Part shown: positions 35,187-44,466 of the stretch, in pieces
Layout of the letters: each line of letters starts with the position of its first letter
Position numbering within the stretch: position 1 is the first letter of the stretch
NCBI GenBank assembly: GCA_964577935.1
Contig: CAZOAJ010000010.1
Coordinates: forward strand, 1-64,000
DNA: 64,000 bases
Direction: 5' to 3'
DNA from: JABDGV01 sp964577935
GTDB lineage: Bacteria > Chlamydiota > Chlamydiia > Chlamydiales > FEN-1388
Made by a program: the position numbers and the translations under genes
The notes under the pieces: model-generated
What the model was told of the DNA's origin: nothing
What the model saw: the letters and a program-made list of their open reading frames with translations, nothing else
Database searches by the model: none

Positions 35187-35276
35187 ATGGATAAGAAGCC
35201 AACACAAAACCCAAGCAAACAAAATCCAAACATTCAACAGCCTTCAAGGGAACAACACCCTCAGAAGAAGAAGTAA
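35187..35276 (+). CDS. 29-residue Pro/Gln/Asn/Lys-rich mini-protein
   Basis: A short open frame with the strongest ribosome binding site in the window: TTAGGAGG six bases before the ATG. The product (beginning MDKKPTQNPSKQN, ending HPQKKK) is hydrophilic, with no hydrophobic core, and rich in Pro, Gln, Asn and Lys. Tiny proteins of this composition are common unannotated genes in intracellular bacteria; their function is unknown. An inverted repeat follows at 35345. It is not part of mutS and likely has its own promoter in the 78-base gap. Confidence 0.55.
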   Translation: MDKKPTQNPSKQNPNIQQPSREQHPQKKK

Positions 35277-35344
35277 GGATTTGATTGATGTCGAGGTGCA
35301 CTCAAAACAGGGTACTGAAAAAGGCATCACTCACAAAAGCTTCA

Positions 35345-35370
35345 AAGCAAGGCCTTTAAAGGCCTTGCTT
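35345..35370. terminator. Perfect inverted repeat after the mini-gene
   Basis: AAGCAAGGCC (35345-35354) and GGCCTTGCTT (35361-35370) form a 10-bp stem with loop TTTAAA. No T-run follows on the plus strand. It fits a terminator of the mini-gene mRNA. The remaining bases to 35601 are AT-rich with no visible gene and probably hold the promoter of the 35602 gene. Confidence 0.55.
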
Positions 35371-35601
35371 CAGGACTCCATATCCTGTTTTTCAGAATCG
35401 CTGAAATGAGCCATCTAATTTTATTCGAATTTAAAGAGAGATCGAATATTTCAGCCCGCTGTTAACTTACTAAAACATTTATTAAATCAATTAAATTGAT
35501 AAAAATAAATTATATATAACAATTTATTGCTGGCTATTATTTCCAAAGATTTTTTGGATACCCTCTATACAATCCTTATTAATCTATGGTAGTATGCCCG
35601 C

Positions 35602-36585
35602 ATGAAAAACGAACTGAGCAACAAGAAAATTCTTGAGCAAATTTCACTTTGTACTGATCTGTTGATTCTGTCTCTTCAAGAATCTCCCAAAAAGTCTTCA
35701 ATAGCAAATTGTCTGCAAGCTAAGGATTTGCTTTGTTCTTTGTATACTTCACATCCTAAAAAACAGCTCATAAGCAATACACGTTCACCAAAGCCACCTG
35801 CGGGTCAGACTCCTGCAGCTCAAGTTCCTGTAGTTCAAGCTCCTATTTCTCAGCAAACATCTCCCCTCAAAAAAACACCCATCCCTCCAAAGCTAGAAAC
35901 AAAAAGTCAAACGCTACGTCCCAAAGAAGCTGTCAAAGAAGTTATCAGAGAAATTATCAAAGAACCTGTATCTCAAAAAACCATTCAGGAGGCTATCTCT
36001 CATCCAGAGCCTTCAGCATCAGCACTTCTGGATATTGAGCGTTCACATCTATTTAAGCTCCTTCCGAGAAGGGTAACCATCGATTCAAATCCTCCTCTTG
36101 ACCTCAAAGCCCAAGGAATCCGTTTTACACCGAGATCTCGTCCACTCCCTCATATCCCACAGAAAGCAAGTCCAGTCATATTTGGAGTCACTCCACAAAT
36201 CATTGAGTCAACCGTGCTTGGCTCTTTTATTGAAAACGTAAAAAAAGCTGTTAATGAACAACTTACCACCATTGTCCAACCAATCTCGGTACTGACTCCT
36301 CTAGGATTTACAGAACTTATGGCTGCGTCACTCGAAAAAACATCCATTTTCCTTTTCATAAATACAACTGAAAAAGAAATCCTCTTAAAGCTTCTCAAAA
36401 AAATACCTGCCTTCAAAGAAGAATCAACTCAAAACATAAACAATCTCAATCATCATTTCTCTCCCATCGGATACTTAAACGACAGCCCACTCCTCCATAT
36501 ACCTCTCGAGCCAAGAGCTCTACAAGATCAAACCTTCAAACGCTCCCTGTGGAATGCTCTTAAATCACATACAGTAAAATCATGA
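35602..36585 (+). CDS. Hypothetical protein with proline-rich linker, coupled to priA
   Basis: A 327-residue protein. Residues 1-45 form a helical start, ~55-130 a Pro/Gln-rich flexible linker with short near-repeats (QTPAAQVPVVQAPISQQ) and a charged helix (KEVIREIIKEPVSQ). The C-terminal ~180 residues are a mixed alpha/beta domain (RVTIDSNPPLDLKAQGIRF, TSIFLFINTTEKEILLKLL). I do not recognise a family. Its stop overlaps the priA start (ATGA at 36582-36585), so the two are co-translated and it may work with PriA or DNA replication (inference from context). The pairing with priA may be conserved in chlamydiae. Confidence 0.7.
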   Translation: MKNELSNKKILEQISLCTDLLILSLQESPKKSSIANCLQAKDLLCSLYTSHPKKQLISNTRSPKPPAGQTPAAQVPVVQAPISQQTSPLKKTPIPPKLETKSQTLRPKEAVKEVIREIIKEPVSQKTIQEAISHPEPSASALLDIERSHLFKLLPRRVTIDSNPPLDLKAQGIRFTPRSRPLPHIPQKASPVIFGVTPQIIESTVLGSFIENVKKAVNEQLTTIVQPISVLTPLGFTELMAASLEKTSIFLFINTTEKEILLKLLKKIPAFKEESTQNINNLNHHFSPIGYLNDSPLLHIPLEPRALQDQTFKRSLWNALKSHTVKS

Positions 36586-38798
36586 AGTTTGCAGAAGTTC
36601 TTTTAGAGGTCTCAATTGGAAAAAAACTCGACTATAGAATCCCTGAAGAGCTGCAAGTCTCTTTTGGATCGCTTGTTGAAGTGCCGCTTCGTCGCGGATT
36701 TTCTCGAGGTATTGTTGCTCAAATTAAAGAAACGTCTGATTTCCCAAATGCAAAGCCAATTCATTCAGTTCTTCAAAAAGATCCCGTCTTAACTCAAGAC
36801 CTCTTTTCATTAGCTGAATGGATCATGGAATATTACTGTGCCCCACTTGAAAAAGTGTTGAAAACCATGCTTCCAGCAGGCGTTAGAAAGGCTACAGAAC
36901 TGAAAGTTCAATACTTAGTTGTACGATCAAAAAGCCGAGATGAAATAGCAAGCCAAATCAATGAAGTGCGCAAGAGGGCTCCTCAACAGGCATCTGTCTT
37001 GGATGAAATTATTAAAGCGCGTGGAGGCCTACTTCTCACAGAACTTGAAGAAAGAACAGGTTGCCACGCCTCTTCAGTAAAATCTTTGGTTGAAAAAGGG
37101 TTTATTCACTTAGAAAAAGTGAGAACAGATCGATCGCTTTTAGAAAATGAGGAATACTTCAAAACAAAGCCTAAAATACTACGCGGTGAACAGCAGGTAG
37201 CGCTTGATGCAATCTACAAAGGGCTTGATTCAAATACTTTTTCTCCCTATCTCCTCTTAGGGGTTACGGGCAGCGGCAAAACTGAAGTCTATATGCAAGC
37301 GATCAAAAGAGCTCTTGATTCGGGAAAATCAGTTCTAATGCTCGTCCCTGAAATCGCACTCACAACACAAACCATTCATCGATTTAAAGCGCGATTTGAT
37401 GTCCCTATAGCAGTTCTCCATCATCGATTAAGTGACGGAGAAAGACGTGATATGTGGGCTAAAATTCAAAATGGGACATGCCCAATAGCACTAGGAGCTA
37501 GGTCCTCAGTTTTTGCTCCTCTTCAGAAATTAGGACTCATTATTGTAGATGAGGAACATGAGTCAAGCTACAAGCAAAATGATGACAGCCCCTGCTATAA
37601 CGCCCGAGACGTTGCCTTGATGCGAGCAAAACTTTCAAATTCGGCAATCATCTTGGGGAGTGCGACCCCATCCATTGAAAGCTTTTTTAATGCTAAAAGA
37701 AACAAATATGAACTCCTCACGCTTTTTGAACGATCAACATCATTTCAACTTCCCCATGTACATATCGTTGATATGCGTCGCGAGTTTGAAAAGGCAAAAT
37801 CAATTACCCCTTTTTCAGAGCTTCTCTTAAATAAAATTGAGCAGCGAGTCGCTACGGGCGAACAAACCATTTTATTTCTCAACAGACGCGGCTTTCATAC
37901 GATTTGTAGGTGTGCTTCATGCTTTACGACAATTAAATGCTCATCTTGCGACACAGCACTCACCTTTCATAAAAAAACAGATCTTTTAGCGTGTCATTTG
38001 TGTGGTTTTGAGATGAAACCGCCAAGACACTGCCCAAGCTGTAAAGCAGATTCAGTTTTGCAATATAGAGGAGTTGGAACTGAAAAAATCGAAGCAGCTC
38101 TTCATGCAATATTTCCAAATATCAGCACCCTTCGCATTGATGCGGACACCACAAAACATAAAGGCACCCTTGAAAAGCTCATTAGCGACTTTCGATCAGG
38201 CAAAGCAGATGTAATGATTGGAACACAGATGATCGCTAAAGGGCTTCATTTTCCAGACGTCTCGTTAGTTGGTGTATTAAATTGCGATACAGCACTCAAT
38301 ATTCCCGACTACAGATCTCAAGAACAGGTCTTTCAACTTATCACGCAAGTTGCGGGAAGGTCTGGACGTGGGTTTTCACAAGGAGAAGTTATTCTTCAGA
38401 CGACTGTTCCCGAAAATTCGACCATCAATGCTGCAAAAGAACAAGATTATTTTGCCTTCTATGAGGAAGAAATAGCTATACGAAAAGCTTTTAACTACCC
38501 CCCTTTTACACGTTTTACCAAATTCCTTTTTTCAGGCCCTAGCGAACAAGTGGTTTCGCACACAGCCACTCAGTGGGCCGAAGAACTCAAAAAGATTCTT
38601 CCTGAAAGCTGCTTTTGTCATGAAGCTCAGCCTTGTGGTCATCCAAAAATACAAGATAGATATAGATATCAGGTCCTTGTCAGGAGCTCTTCTTCTCTTA
38701 TCGTCTCAAAAGCAGCTATTCATCTCATGGCAAAAATACCTCTTCCTGCTCACGTAATGCGATTTATTGACGTCGATGCCATATCGACTTTTTTTTAA
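36582..38798 (+). CDS. priA: Primosomal replication helicase PriA
   Basis: A 738-residue SF2 helicase that reloads the replisome at stalled forks. An N-terminal DNA-binding domain (1-~190) is followed by Walker A GVTGSGKTEVYMQ (about 227-239), the DEEH box near 323, a zinc-binding region with paired cysteines (CASC, CSSC, CHLC, CPSC at roughly 445-490), and helicase motifs V-VI (MIGTQMIAKGLHFPDVSLV, QVAGRSGRG). Full length. Translation is coupled to the preceding hypothetical gene. Confidence 0.97.
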   Translation: MKFAEVLLEVSIGKKLDYRIPEELQVSFGSLVEVPLRRGFSRGIVAQIKETSDFPNAKPIHSVLQKDPVLTQDLFSLAEWIMEYYCAPLEKVLKTMLPAGVRKATELKVQYLVVRSKSRDEIASQINEVRKRAPQQASVLDEIIKARGGLLLTELEERTGCHASSVKSLVEKGFIHLEKVRTDRSLLENEEYFKTKPKILRGEQQVALDAIYKGLDSNTFSPYLLLGVTGSGKTEVYMQAIKRALDSGKSVLMLVPEIALTTQTIHRFKARFDVPIAVLHHRLSDGERRDMWAKIQNGTCPIALGARSSVFAPLQKLGLIIVDEEHESSYKQNDDSPCYNARDVALMRAKLSNSAIILGSATPSIESFFNAKRNKYELLTLFERSTSFQLPHVHIVDMRREFEKAKSITPFSELLLNKIEQRVATGEQTILFLNRRGFHTICRCASCFTTIKCSSCDTALTFHKKTDLLACHLCGFEMKPPRHCPSCKADSVLQYRGVGTEKIEAALHAIFPNISTLRIDADTTKHKGTLEKLISDFRSGKADVMIGTQMIAKGLHFPDVSLVGVLNCDTALNIPDYRSQEQVFQLITQVAGRSGRGFSQGEVILQTTVPENSTINAAKEQDYFAFYEEEIAIRKAFNYPPFTRFTKFLFSGPSEQVVSHTATQWAEELKKILPESCFCHEAQPCGHPKIQDRYRYQVLVRSSSSLIVSKAAIHLMAKIPLPAHVMRFIDVDAISTFF

Positions 38799-38889
38799 AT
38801 CAAGATCCCGATTTTACTGGATTCGAAACTAGAGGATAACACTGCAAAAGGAGTATAAAATCAGGATCATAAAAAGAGACTTCTGATCC

Positions 38890-41800
38890 ATGAAAGAAAA
38901 TGCCATCGTTGTCGAAGGCGTCACTGTACATAATTTGAAAAATGTTTCCTGCACGCTTCCACATGGTAAATTCTATTGTTTGACCGGCGTTTCAGGATCT
39001 GGCAAATCATCTTTTGCCTTTGACACCATCTTTGTCGAAGGACAAAGGCGCTATGTTGAATCACTCTCTCACCATGCAAAAAGACTTATCGGAAATCTTC
39101 CAAAGCCAGATGCAATATCCATATCAGGACTTACGCCTACAATTGCAATCGAACAAAAAACGGCTGGCAAAAACCCCCGCTCGACGGTTGGCACGTTGAC
39201 CGAAATCTATGACTACCTACGTCTTCTTTTTGCCAAATGCGCAATCCCTTATTGCCCTGATACCTTCGAACCCCTTACTCCTTTGAGCCGAGAAGCTATT
39301 ATTGAGACTGTTACAAAGGAGTATGCTCATAAAAAGATACTTATCTTGAGCCCGGTTGCAAGAGCTAAAAAGAGCGACCTTAAAAATGAGCTTGCAGATC
39401 TAGAGCACAAGGGATTTACTCGGGTTCGACTCGACAATAATCTCACGCTGATAGAGTCAGCTGCAGAAATTGAAGCATCACAGCCACACGATCTTGATGT
39501 TGTAATCGATCGAATTGAAGTCTCTGAATCTTCCAAAGCTCGGCTTCAAGAATCACTTATTACAGCCCTTGACCAGAGCGACGGCATATTAGTCATTGTC
39601 GATAGTGACACCCAAAATGAAATGCTCTTTTCTCAGCATGCGTATTCGAAGAAGAGCGGCAAATCCTATCCACAGCTTGAGGCTCAAGACTTCTCGTTTA
39701 ATAGCCCTCAAGGAATGTGTCCGGAATGTCATGGGCTTGGAACAAAATTTGAATTCGTCTTAGAAAAGATAATTGATCAAAATAAGAGCATCAAAGAGGG
39801 ATTCTCTCCCATAGCCAGTTCTTATGACACAGTTCGCTACAAAAACATATATGACAATCTCGCATCCCAATACGATTTTTCCGTTGATGAGCCGTGGAAA
39901 AATCTCTCCAAAGCGGCACGCGACGTCATTTTATACGGCACAAAGAACAAATGGACTCGGATGATCTTCGTTCATCCTGAAACGGGAGCTACGTGGCATG
40001 ACACGGTTCAGTGGAAGGGAATTTTAGAAGAGGCATGGCAAAGATATCAGCAAGCAACAAGCGATGTCTATAAGCGTAATATTGAACGATATATGGAATA
40101 TGGCGTCTGTCAGGGATGTAAAGGATCACGACTTAAGCCCTATCCCGCTGCAGCGCGTTTTTTCAATAAAACAATATTTGAAATAGTCCAGATGACTATT
40201 TTAGATGCCCATCACTTTTTTGAATCCTTGAGGCTCAAAGCAGAAGATGAAGCAATGGGTCAAGACGCTCTTAAATCAGTAATTGAAAGGCTCTCTTTTT
40301 TACTTAAGGTCGGGCTCGGCTATATATCTTTAGATCGAACAGCACCCACGCTCTCAGGAGGAGAATCTCAAAGGGTCAGGCTTGCATCACAAATTGGATC
40401 GGGACTTGTTGGAGTTACTTATATACTCGATGAACCTTCAATTGGACTACATCCCCAAGATAACAACAAGCTTATTCATTCATTAAAAGCATTGCGTGAC
40501 AAGGGAAATACAGTAATTGTAGTTGAACATGATGAAGAGACCATATGTGCCGCTGATACACTCATCGATTTTGGGCCAAAGGCTGGCAAGGAGGGAGGTA
40601 AGATTCTCTTCCAAGGACCTCCTTCAGCTCTTATTGAATCTGGAAGCACATTAACGGCAGAGTATTTATCTGGGAAAAAGGCTGTTTTTGACAAAAAGCA
40701 GGACCGAGGAGAATTTAAAAAATATATCTCACTTACAAATCCAAACTTAAACAACCTCAAGGATATTACTCTTAAACTCCCCCTTGAACGATTTGTAGCC
40801 GTTACAGGCGTTTCAGGATCGGGCAAATCATCTCTCTTTCTCGAAACCCTTTTTCCTGCCCTCTCAAACAAAATAATGGGATCGCAACTTACCTGTGGTG
40901 ATTATGCTTCGATAGAGGGTCTAGATCAAATTGATAAAGTGATTGAAATTGATCAATCACCTATAGGCAGAACCCCGCGATCAAATCCTGCAACCTATAC
41001 AAAGGTGTTTGATGATATACGATCGCTCTTTGCACAACTCCCTGAAAGCAAGGTCCAAGGATTTGAGCCGGGACGATTCAGTTTCAACGTCAAAGAAGGA
41101 TCGTGCTCATCTTGTGGCGGGATGGGAGCAATTAAAGTTGACCTCGACCTTGTAGAGGAGAGCTGGACGCTCTGCCCTGAATGTGAGGGGAAAAGATTTG
41201 ATGAGCAAACCCTTTCAATCAAATATAAGGGATATAACATTCAGGAAATACTTGAAATGACTGTTCTGGATGCTTTAAACCTTTTTCAAGCACACCCCTC
41301 TATTTCAAAAAAACTTAAAACACTCGCAAGAGTCGGGCTCGACTACATTACCTTAGGTCAATCTGCGACAACAATTTCTGGCGGAGAAGCACAACGATTA
41401 AAACTTGCACGTGAACTCAGTCGTCCCGCCACAGGGAAAACGCTCTATATTCTTGACGAGCCTTCAACAGGTCTTCATTTTCATGACTTAGGACATCTTC
41501 TTTCTGTCCTTCATGAACTTGTGGACAGAGGAAATTCGGTTGTGGTTATAGAACATAATCTCGATCTTGTTATGACAGCCGACTGGATCATCGACATGGG
41601 TCCAGGCAGCGGCAATGAAGGAGGAAGAATAATTGATGCGGGAACAGTTCAAGAAATCCTTAAGAAAAATACCCCGACAGGAATTGCTTTAAGAAGACAT
41701 CTGGATAAAAGCTATCTACAACCAGAGACATTTGTATCCACAAACCATTCTGTTGAATCTATCCACGTTCATGGAGCGCGTCAAAACAATCTCGATTCGC

Positions 41801-44466
41801 TTACCCTTGAAATACCTAGAGGTAAAATTACGACAGTTGTTGGTCCTTCAGGATCTGGTAAAAGCTCACTCGTTTTCGATACCATTTTCGCTGAAGGCCA
41901 AAGGCGATATGTAGAGTCTCTTTCCCCTTATGTACGTCAATTTGTTAAACAACAGCCGAAACCACGTGTCGATTGGATTGAAGGACTTTCGCCAAGTATT
42001 GCTGTCGAGGCAAAACAAGGAAGCTCAAATCCTAGAAGTACAGTTGGGACACTCACTGAAGCGTACGACTATCTTCGTGTATTATGGTCACAGGTAGGGC
42101 TTCCTGAGTATCAAGAGGAAGGAAACGCATTCTTTACATGCACCAAAGATAGACTGTTATCCATAATGGAAGGAGTAGAATCTGATAAAAAGATCTCTTT
42201 GTATACGCCTATACTCGTTCAAAGCAATAAAGACCTTTTAAGCCTTGCCCAAGAAGGCTACTCAAAAATTCTTTTCAAGAACAAAGAAATCGATTTAAGT
42301 GAATCAAACCTCAACAAGGTTCATAAAGGAACCTACCTGATTCAAATCGATCGCTTTAAATCAGGATCTATCGATAGAAAACGGTTTCTCAATGCGCTTG
42401 AAGTTATAGAAAAACGCTCTGGGATAGCTACAGTAATTATTGACCGCGATACATATACATATCGCCTTATCTCCAATTCAGAAATTACTCCGAAGAGCTT
42501 TGCATTCAACACAAAAGCAGGAATGTGCCCTGACTGTGAAGGTCTTGGAGTACAATATGGGATTGACATCCAATCTTTGGGCCTTCCTCAAAAATCGACT
42601 CTATCCGACTTATTTAACCACTTTTGTTCAAATATCGATAGACAAGGACGATTGCTCCTCCAAGCATGTTTGAAAGAGGCGGATATTGCCCCGAAGTCGT
42701 CAATACACGATATTCCTCAATCTTTTCTAAGCGGATCTAAAACCTCGTATACAACAAGCAAATCATCTTCCATATCATTTCGAGGGATAAATCATGCCCT
42801 TGAGATCTTTTTGAAAGAGCATCGATTTTCTGACGATCTTCCTCATGGATGGTCAAACGCCCTGCAAGAACATACTTGTCCATCCTGTTCTGGAGACCGA
42901 ATTCATCGGCTTGCAGCTTCTGTAAAAATAGATTCAATGACTCTTCCAAGCTTATGTTCTATGCCTATTATAGAAGCTCTTTCATGGCTTGAATCAAGAT
43001 TCGATCGTTTCCAATCAGATAAATCCCTTACCAGGGCCTACGAAGAAGCAGTAAAACGATTAAAATTTCTCGATGAGATCGGTATCGGCTATCTGTCGCT
43101 CCATCGAAGTGCGCAAACACTTTCAGGAGGAGAAGCCCAGCGTGTCCGGCTTGCATCCCAGCTTGGTCTTGGACTTGGAGGGATTCTCTATGTCCTTGAT
43201 GAACCAACCATCGGGCTTCATCCTTTAGATACAAAGCGATTGATAGGAGCATTTGAAAAACTAAAATCACTTAACAACACTTTACTTATAGTCGAACACG
43301 ATCCGCAGATCATTCAGATATCTGATCATATCCTCGAATTAGGACAAGGAGCAGGTAAAGATGGAGGCAAACTTCTCTTTGAAGGATCTCCTGCTCAAAT
43401 TAAACGTTCATCAAGTCCAACCGGAAAATACCTTTCAGATAAGCTGACGATTAGAAAAGGTCGTACGCTGAAGAAAAGCGAAATCAAAATCAGTGATGCA
43501 TCATGCCATAACATTAAGAATCTAACATGCTCGATTCCAAAAGAGGCTATGACATGCATTGTAGGCGTTTCAGGATCTGGCAAATCGACCTTCGTTTTTG
43601 ATATTTTAAAGGATTCAATTGAAAAACAGCTTCTCAATAAAGAAAGCTCAGGAACAGGTCCAGTCATCAAGGGAGGTGAAAGTTTCAGCCGTATTGTATC
43701 TATTGATCAAAAGCCTGTAGGGATGACTGCTAGATCAGATATAGCTACTTTCATGGATATAATGACGCCATTACGGCAATTTTTCGCACTTTTACCAGAA
43801 GCCCAAGCAAGAGGTCTAAAACCGATACATTTTGGTCCATCCAATCTTAAAGGAATGTGTCGAACCTGTTGGGGGCTTGGCGTCAAAAGAGTAGAGATGA
43901 ATTTTATGGCTCCGCTCATGATGACGTGTCCTTCCTGCAATGGTTCACGTCTCAATCCTGTTGCTTTATCCGTTAGATATAGGGGGAAAAATTTAGGTGA
44001 AATTTTTCAAATGGGAGTAGATGATGCCTGTGGATATTTTGAACATATCCATGGAATCAAAAGAGTGCTAGATATCCTTAAAGAAACAGGTCTCGGGTAT
44101 CTTCCCTTAGGCCAAATGATCCAAACAGTATCTGGCGGCGAGCTTCAGCGATTAAAAGTTGCACGCGAACTTGCAAAGCGACGAAAGGGAACAACTCTCT
44201 ACCTTTTTGATGAACCCACAAGGGGTCTTCATCCACGCGAGGTTGAAAATTTAATTTCTATTCTTCATGGGTTTGTTGATGCAGGGCATACGGTGATTGT
44301 CGTAGAACATAATTGCACAGTTATTGGGCAGTCAGATTATGTACTTGAATTTGGACCAGGCTCAGGCCTCCATGGCGGAAAAATTATCTCGCAGGGAACT
44401 CCCGAAGATATTATGAAGAATAAGAACTCCCCTACAGGAAAAATACTCAAAAAAGCCCATGGTTAA
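38890..44466 (+). CDS. uvrA: Double-length excinuclease ABC subunit UvrA
   Basis: 1,858 residues, about twice the normal ~940, made of two tandem UvrA units. Four Walker A motifs (GVSGSGKSS near 33, the same near 638, GPSGSGKSS near 984, GVSGSGKST near 1558) and four ABC signatures (LSGGESQ near 487, ISGGEAQ near 829, LSGGEAQ near 1411, VSGGELQ near 1747) are all intact. Eight CxxC-G zinc half-sites are seen (for example CPECHGLG, CQGCKGS, CSSCGGMG, CRTCWGLG). A normal UvrA works as a dimer, so this single chain is a covalent dimer. It detects bulky DNA damage and loads UvrB. Fused double UvrA is known from chlamydiae. The end overlaps pknD by 8 bases. Confidence 0.96.
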   Translation: MKENAIVVEGVTVHNLKNVSCTLPHGKFYCLTGVSGSGKSSFAFDTIFVEGQRRYVESLSHHAKRLIGNLPKPDAISISGLTPTIAIEQKTAGKNPRSTVGTLTEIYDYLRLLFAKCAIPYCPDTFEPLTPLSREAIIETVTKEYAHKKILILSPVARAKKSDLKNELADLEHKGFTRVRLDNNLTLIESAAEIEASQPHDLDVVIDRIEVSESSKARLQESLITALDQSDGILVIVDSDTQNEMLFSQHAYSKKSGKSYPQLEAQDFSFNSPQGMCPECHGLGTKFEFVLEKIIDQNKSIKEGFSPIASSYDTVRYKNIYDNLASQYDFSVDEPWKNLSKAARDVILYGTKNKWTRMIFVHPETGATWHDTVQWKGILEEAWQRYQQATSDVYKRNIERYMEYGVCQGCKGSRLKPYPAAARFFNKTIFEIVQMTILDAHHFFESLRLKAEDEAMGQDALKSVIERLSFLLKVGLGYISLDRTAPTLSGGESQRVRLASQIGSGLVGVTYILDEPSIGLHPQDNNKLIHSLKALRDKGNTVIVVEHDEETICAADTLIDFGPKAGKEGGKILFQGPPSALIESGSTLTAEYLSGKKAVFDKKQDRGEFKKYISLTNPNLNNLKDITLKLPLERFVAVTGVSGSGKSSLFLETLFPALSNKIMGSQLTCGDYASIEGLDQIDKVIEIDQSPIGRTPRSNPATYTKVFDDIRSLFAQLPESKVQGFEPGRFSFNVKEGSCSSCGGMGAIKVDLDLVEESWTLCPECEGKRFDEQTLSIKYKGYNIQEILEMTVLDALNLFQAHPSISKKLKTLARVGLDYITLGQSATTISGGEAQRLKLARELSRPATGKTLYILDEPSTGLHFHDLGHLLSVLHELVDRGNSVVVIEHNLDLVMTADWIIDMGPGSGNEGGRIIDAGTVQEILKKNTPTGIALRRHLDKSYLQPETFVSTNHSVESIHVHGARQNNLDSLTLEIPRGKITTVVGPSGSGKSSLVFDTIFAEGQRRYVESLSPYVRQFVKQQPKPRVDWIEGLSPSIAVEAKQGSSNPRSTVGTLTEAYDYLRVLWSQVGLPEYQEEGNAFFTCTKDRLLSIMEGVESDKKISLYTPILVQSNKDLLSLAQEGYSKILFKNKEIDLSESNLNKVHKGTYLIQIDRFKSGSIDRKRFLNALEVIEKRSGIATVIIDRDTYTYRLISNSEITPKSFAFNTKAGMCPDCEGLGVQYGIDIQSLGLPQKSTLSDLFNHFCSNIDRQGRLLLQACLKEADIAPKSSIHDIPQSFLSGSKTSYTTSKSSSISFRGINHALEIFLKEHRFSDDLPHGWSNALQEHTCPSCSGDRIHRLAASVKIDSMTLPSLCSMPIIEALSWLESRFDRFQSDKSLTRAYEEAVKRLKFLDEIGIGYLSLHRSAQTLSGGEAQRVRLASQLGLGLGGILYVLDEPTIGLHPLDTKRLIGAFEKLKSLNNTLLIVEHDPQIIQISDHILELGQGAGKDGGKLLFEGSPAQIKRSSSPTGKYLSDKLTIRKGRTLKKSEIKISDASCHNIKNLTCSIPKEAMTCIVGVSGSGKSTFVFDILKDSIEKQLLNKESSGTGPVIKGGESFSRIVSIDQKPVGMTARSDIATFMDIMTPLRQFFALLPEAQARGLKPIHFGPSNLKGMCRTCWGLGVKRVEMNFMAPLMMTCPSCNGSRLNPVALSVRYRGKNLGEIFQMGVDDACGYFEHIHGIKRVLDILKETGLGYLPLGQMIQTVSGGELQRLKVARELAKRRKGTTLYLFDEPTRGLHPREVENLISILHGFVDAGHTVIVVEHNCTVIGQSDYVLEFGPGSGLHGGKIISQGTPEDIMKNKNSPTGKILKKAHG

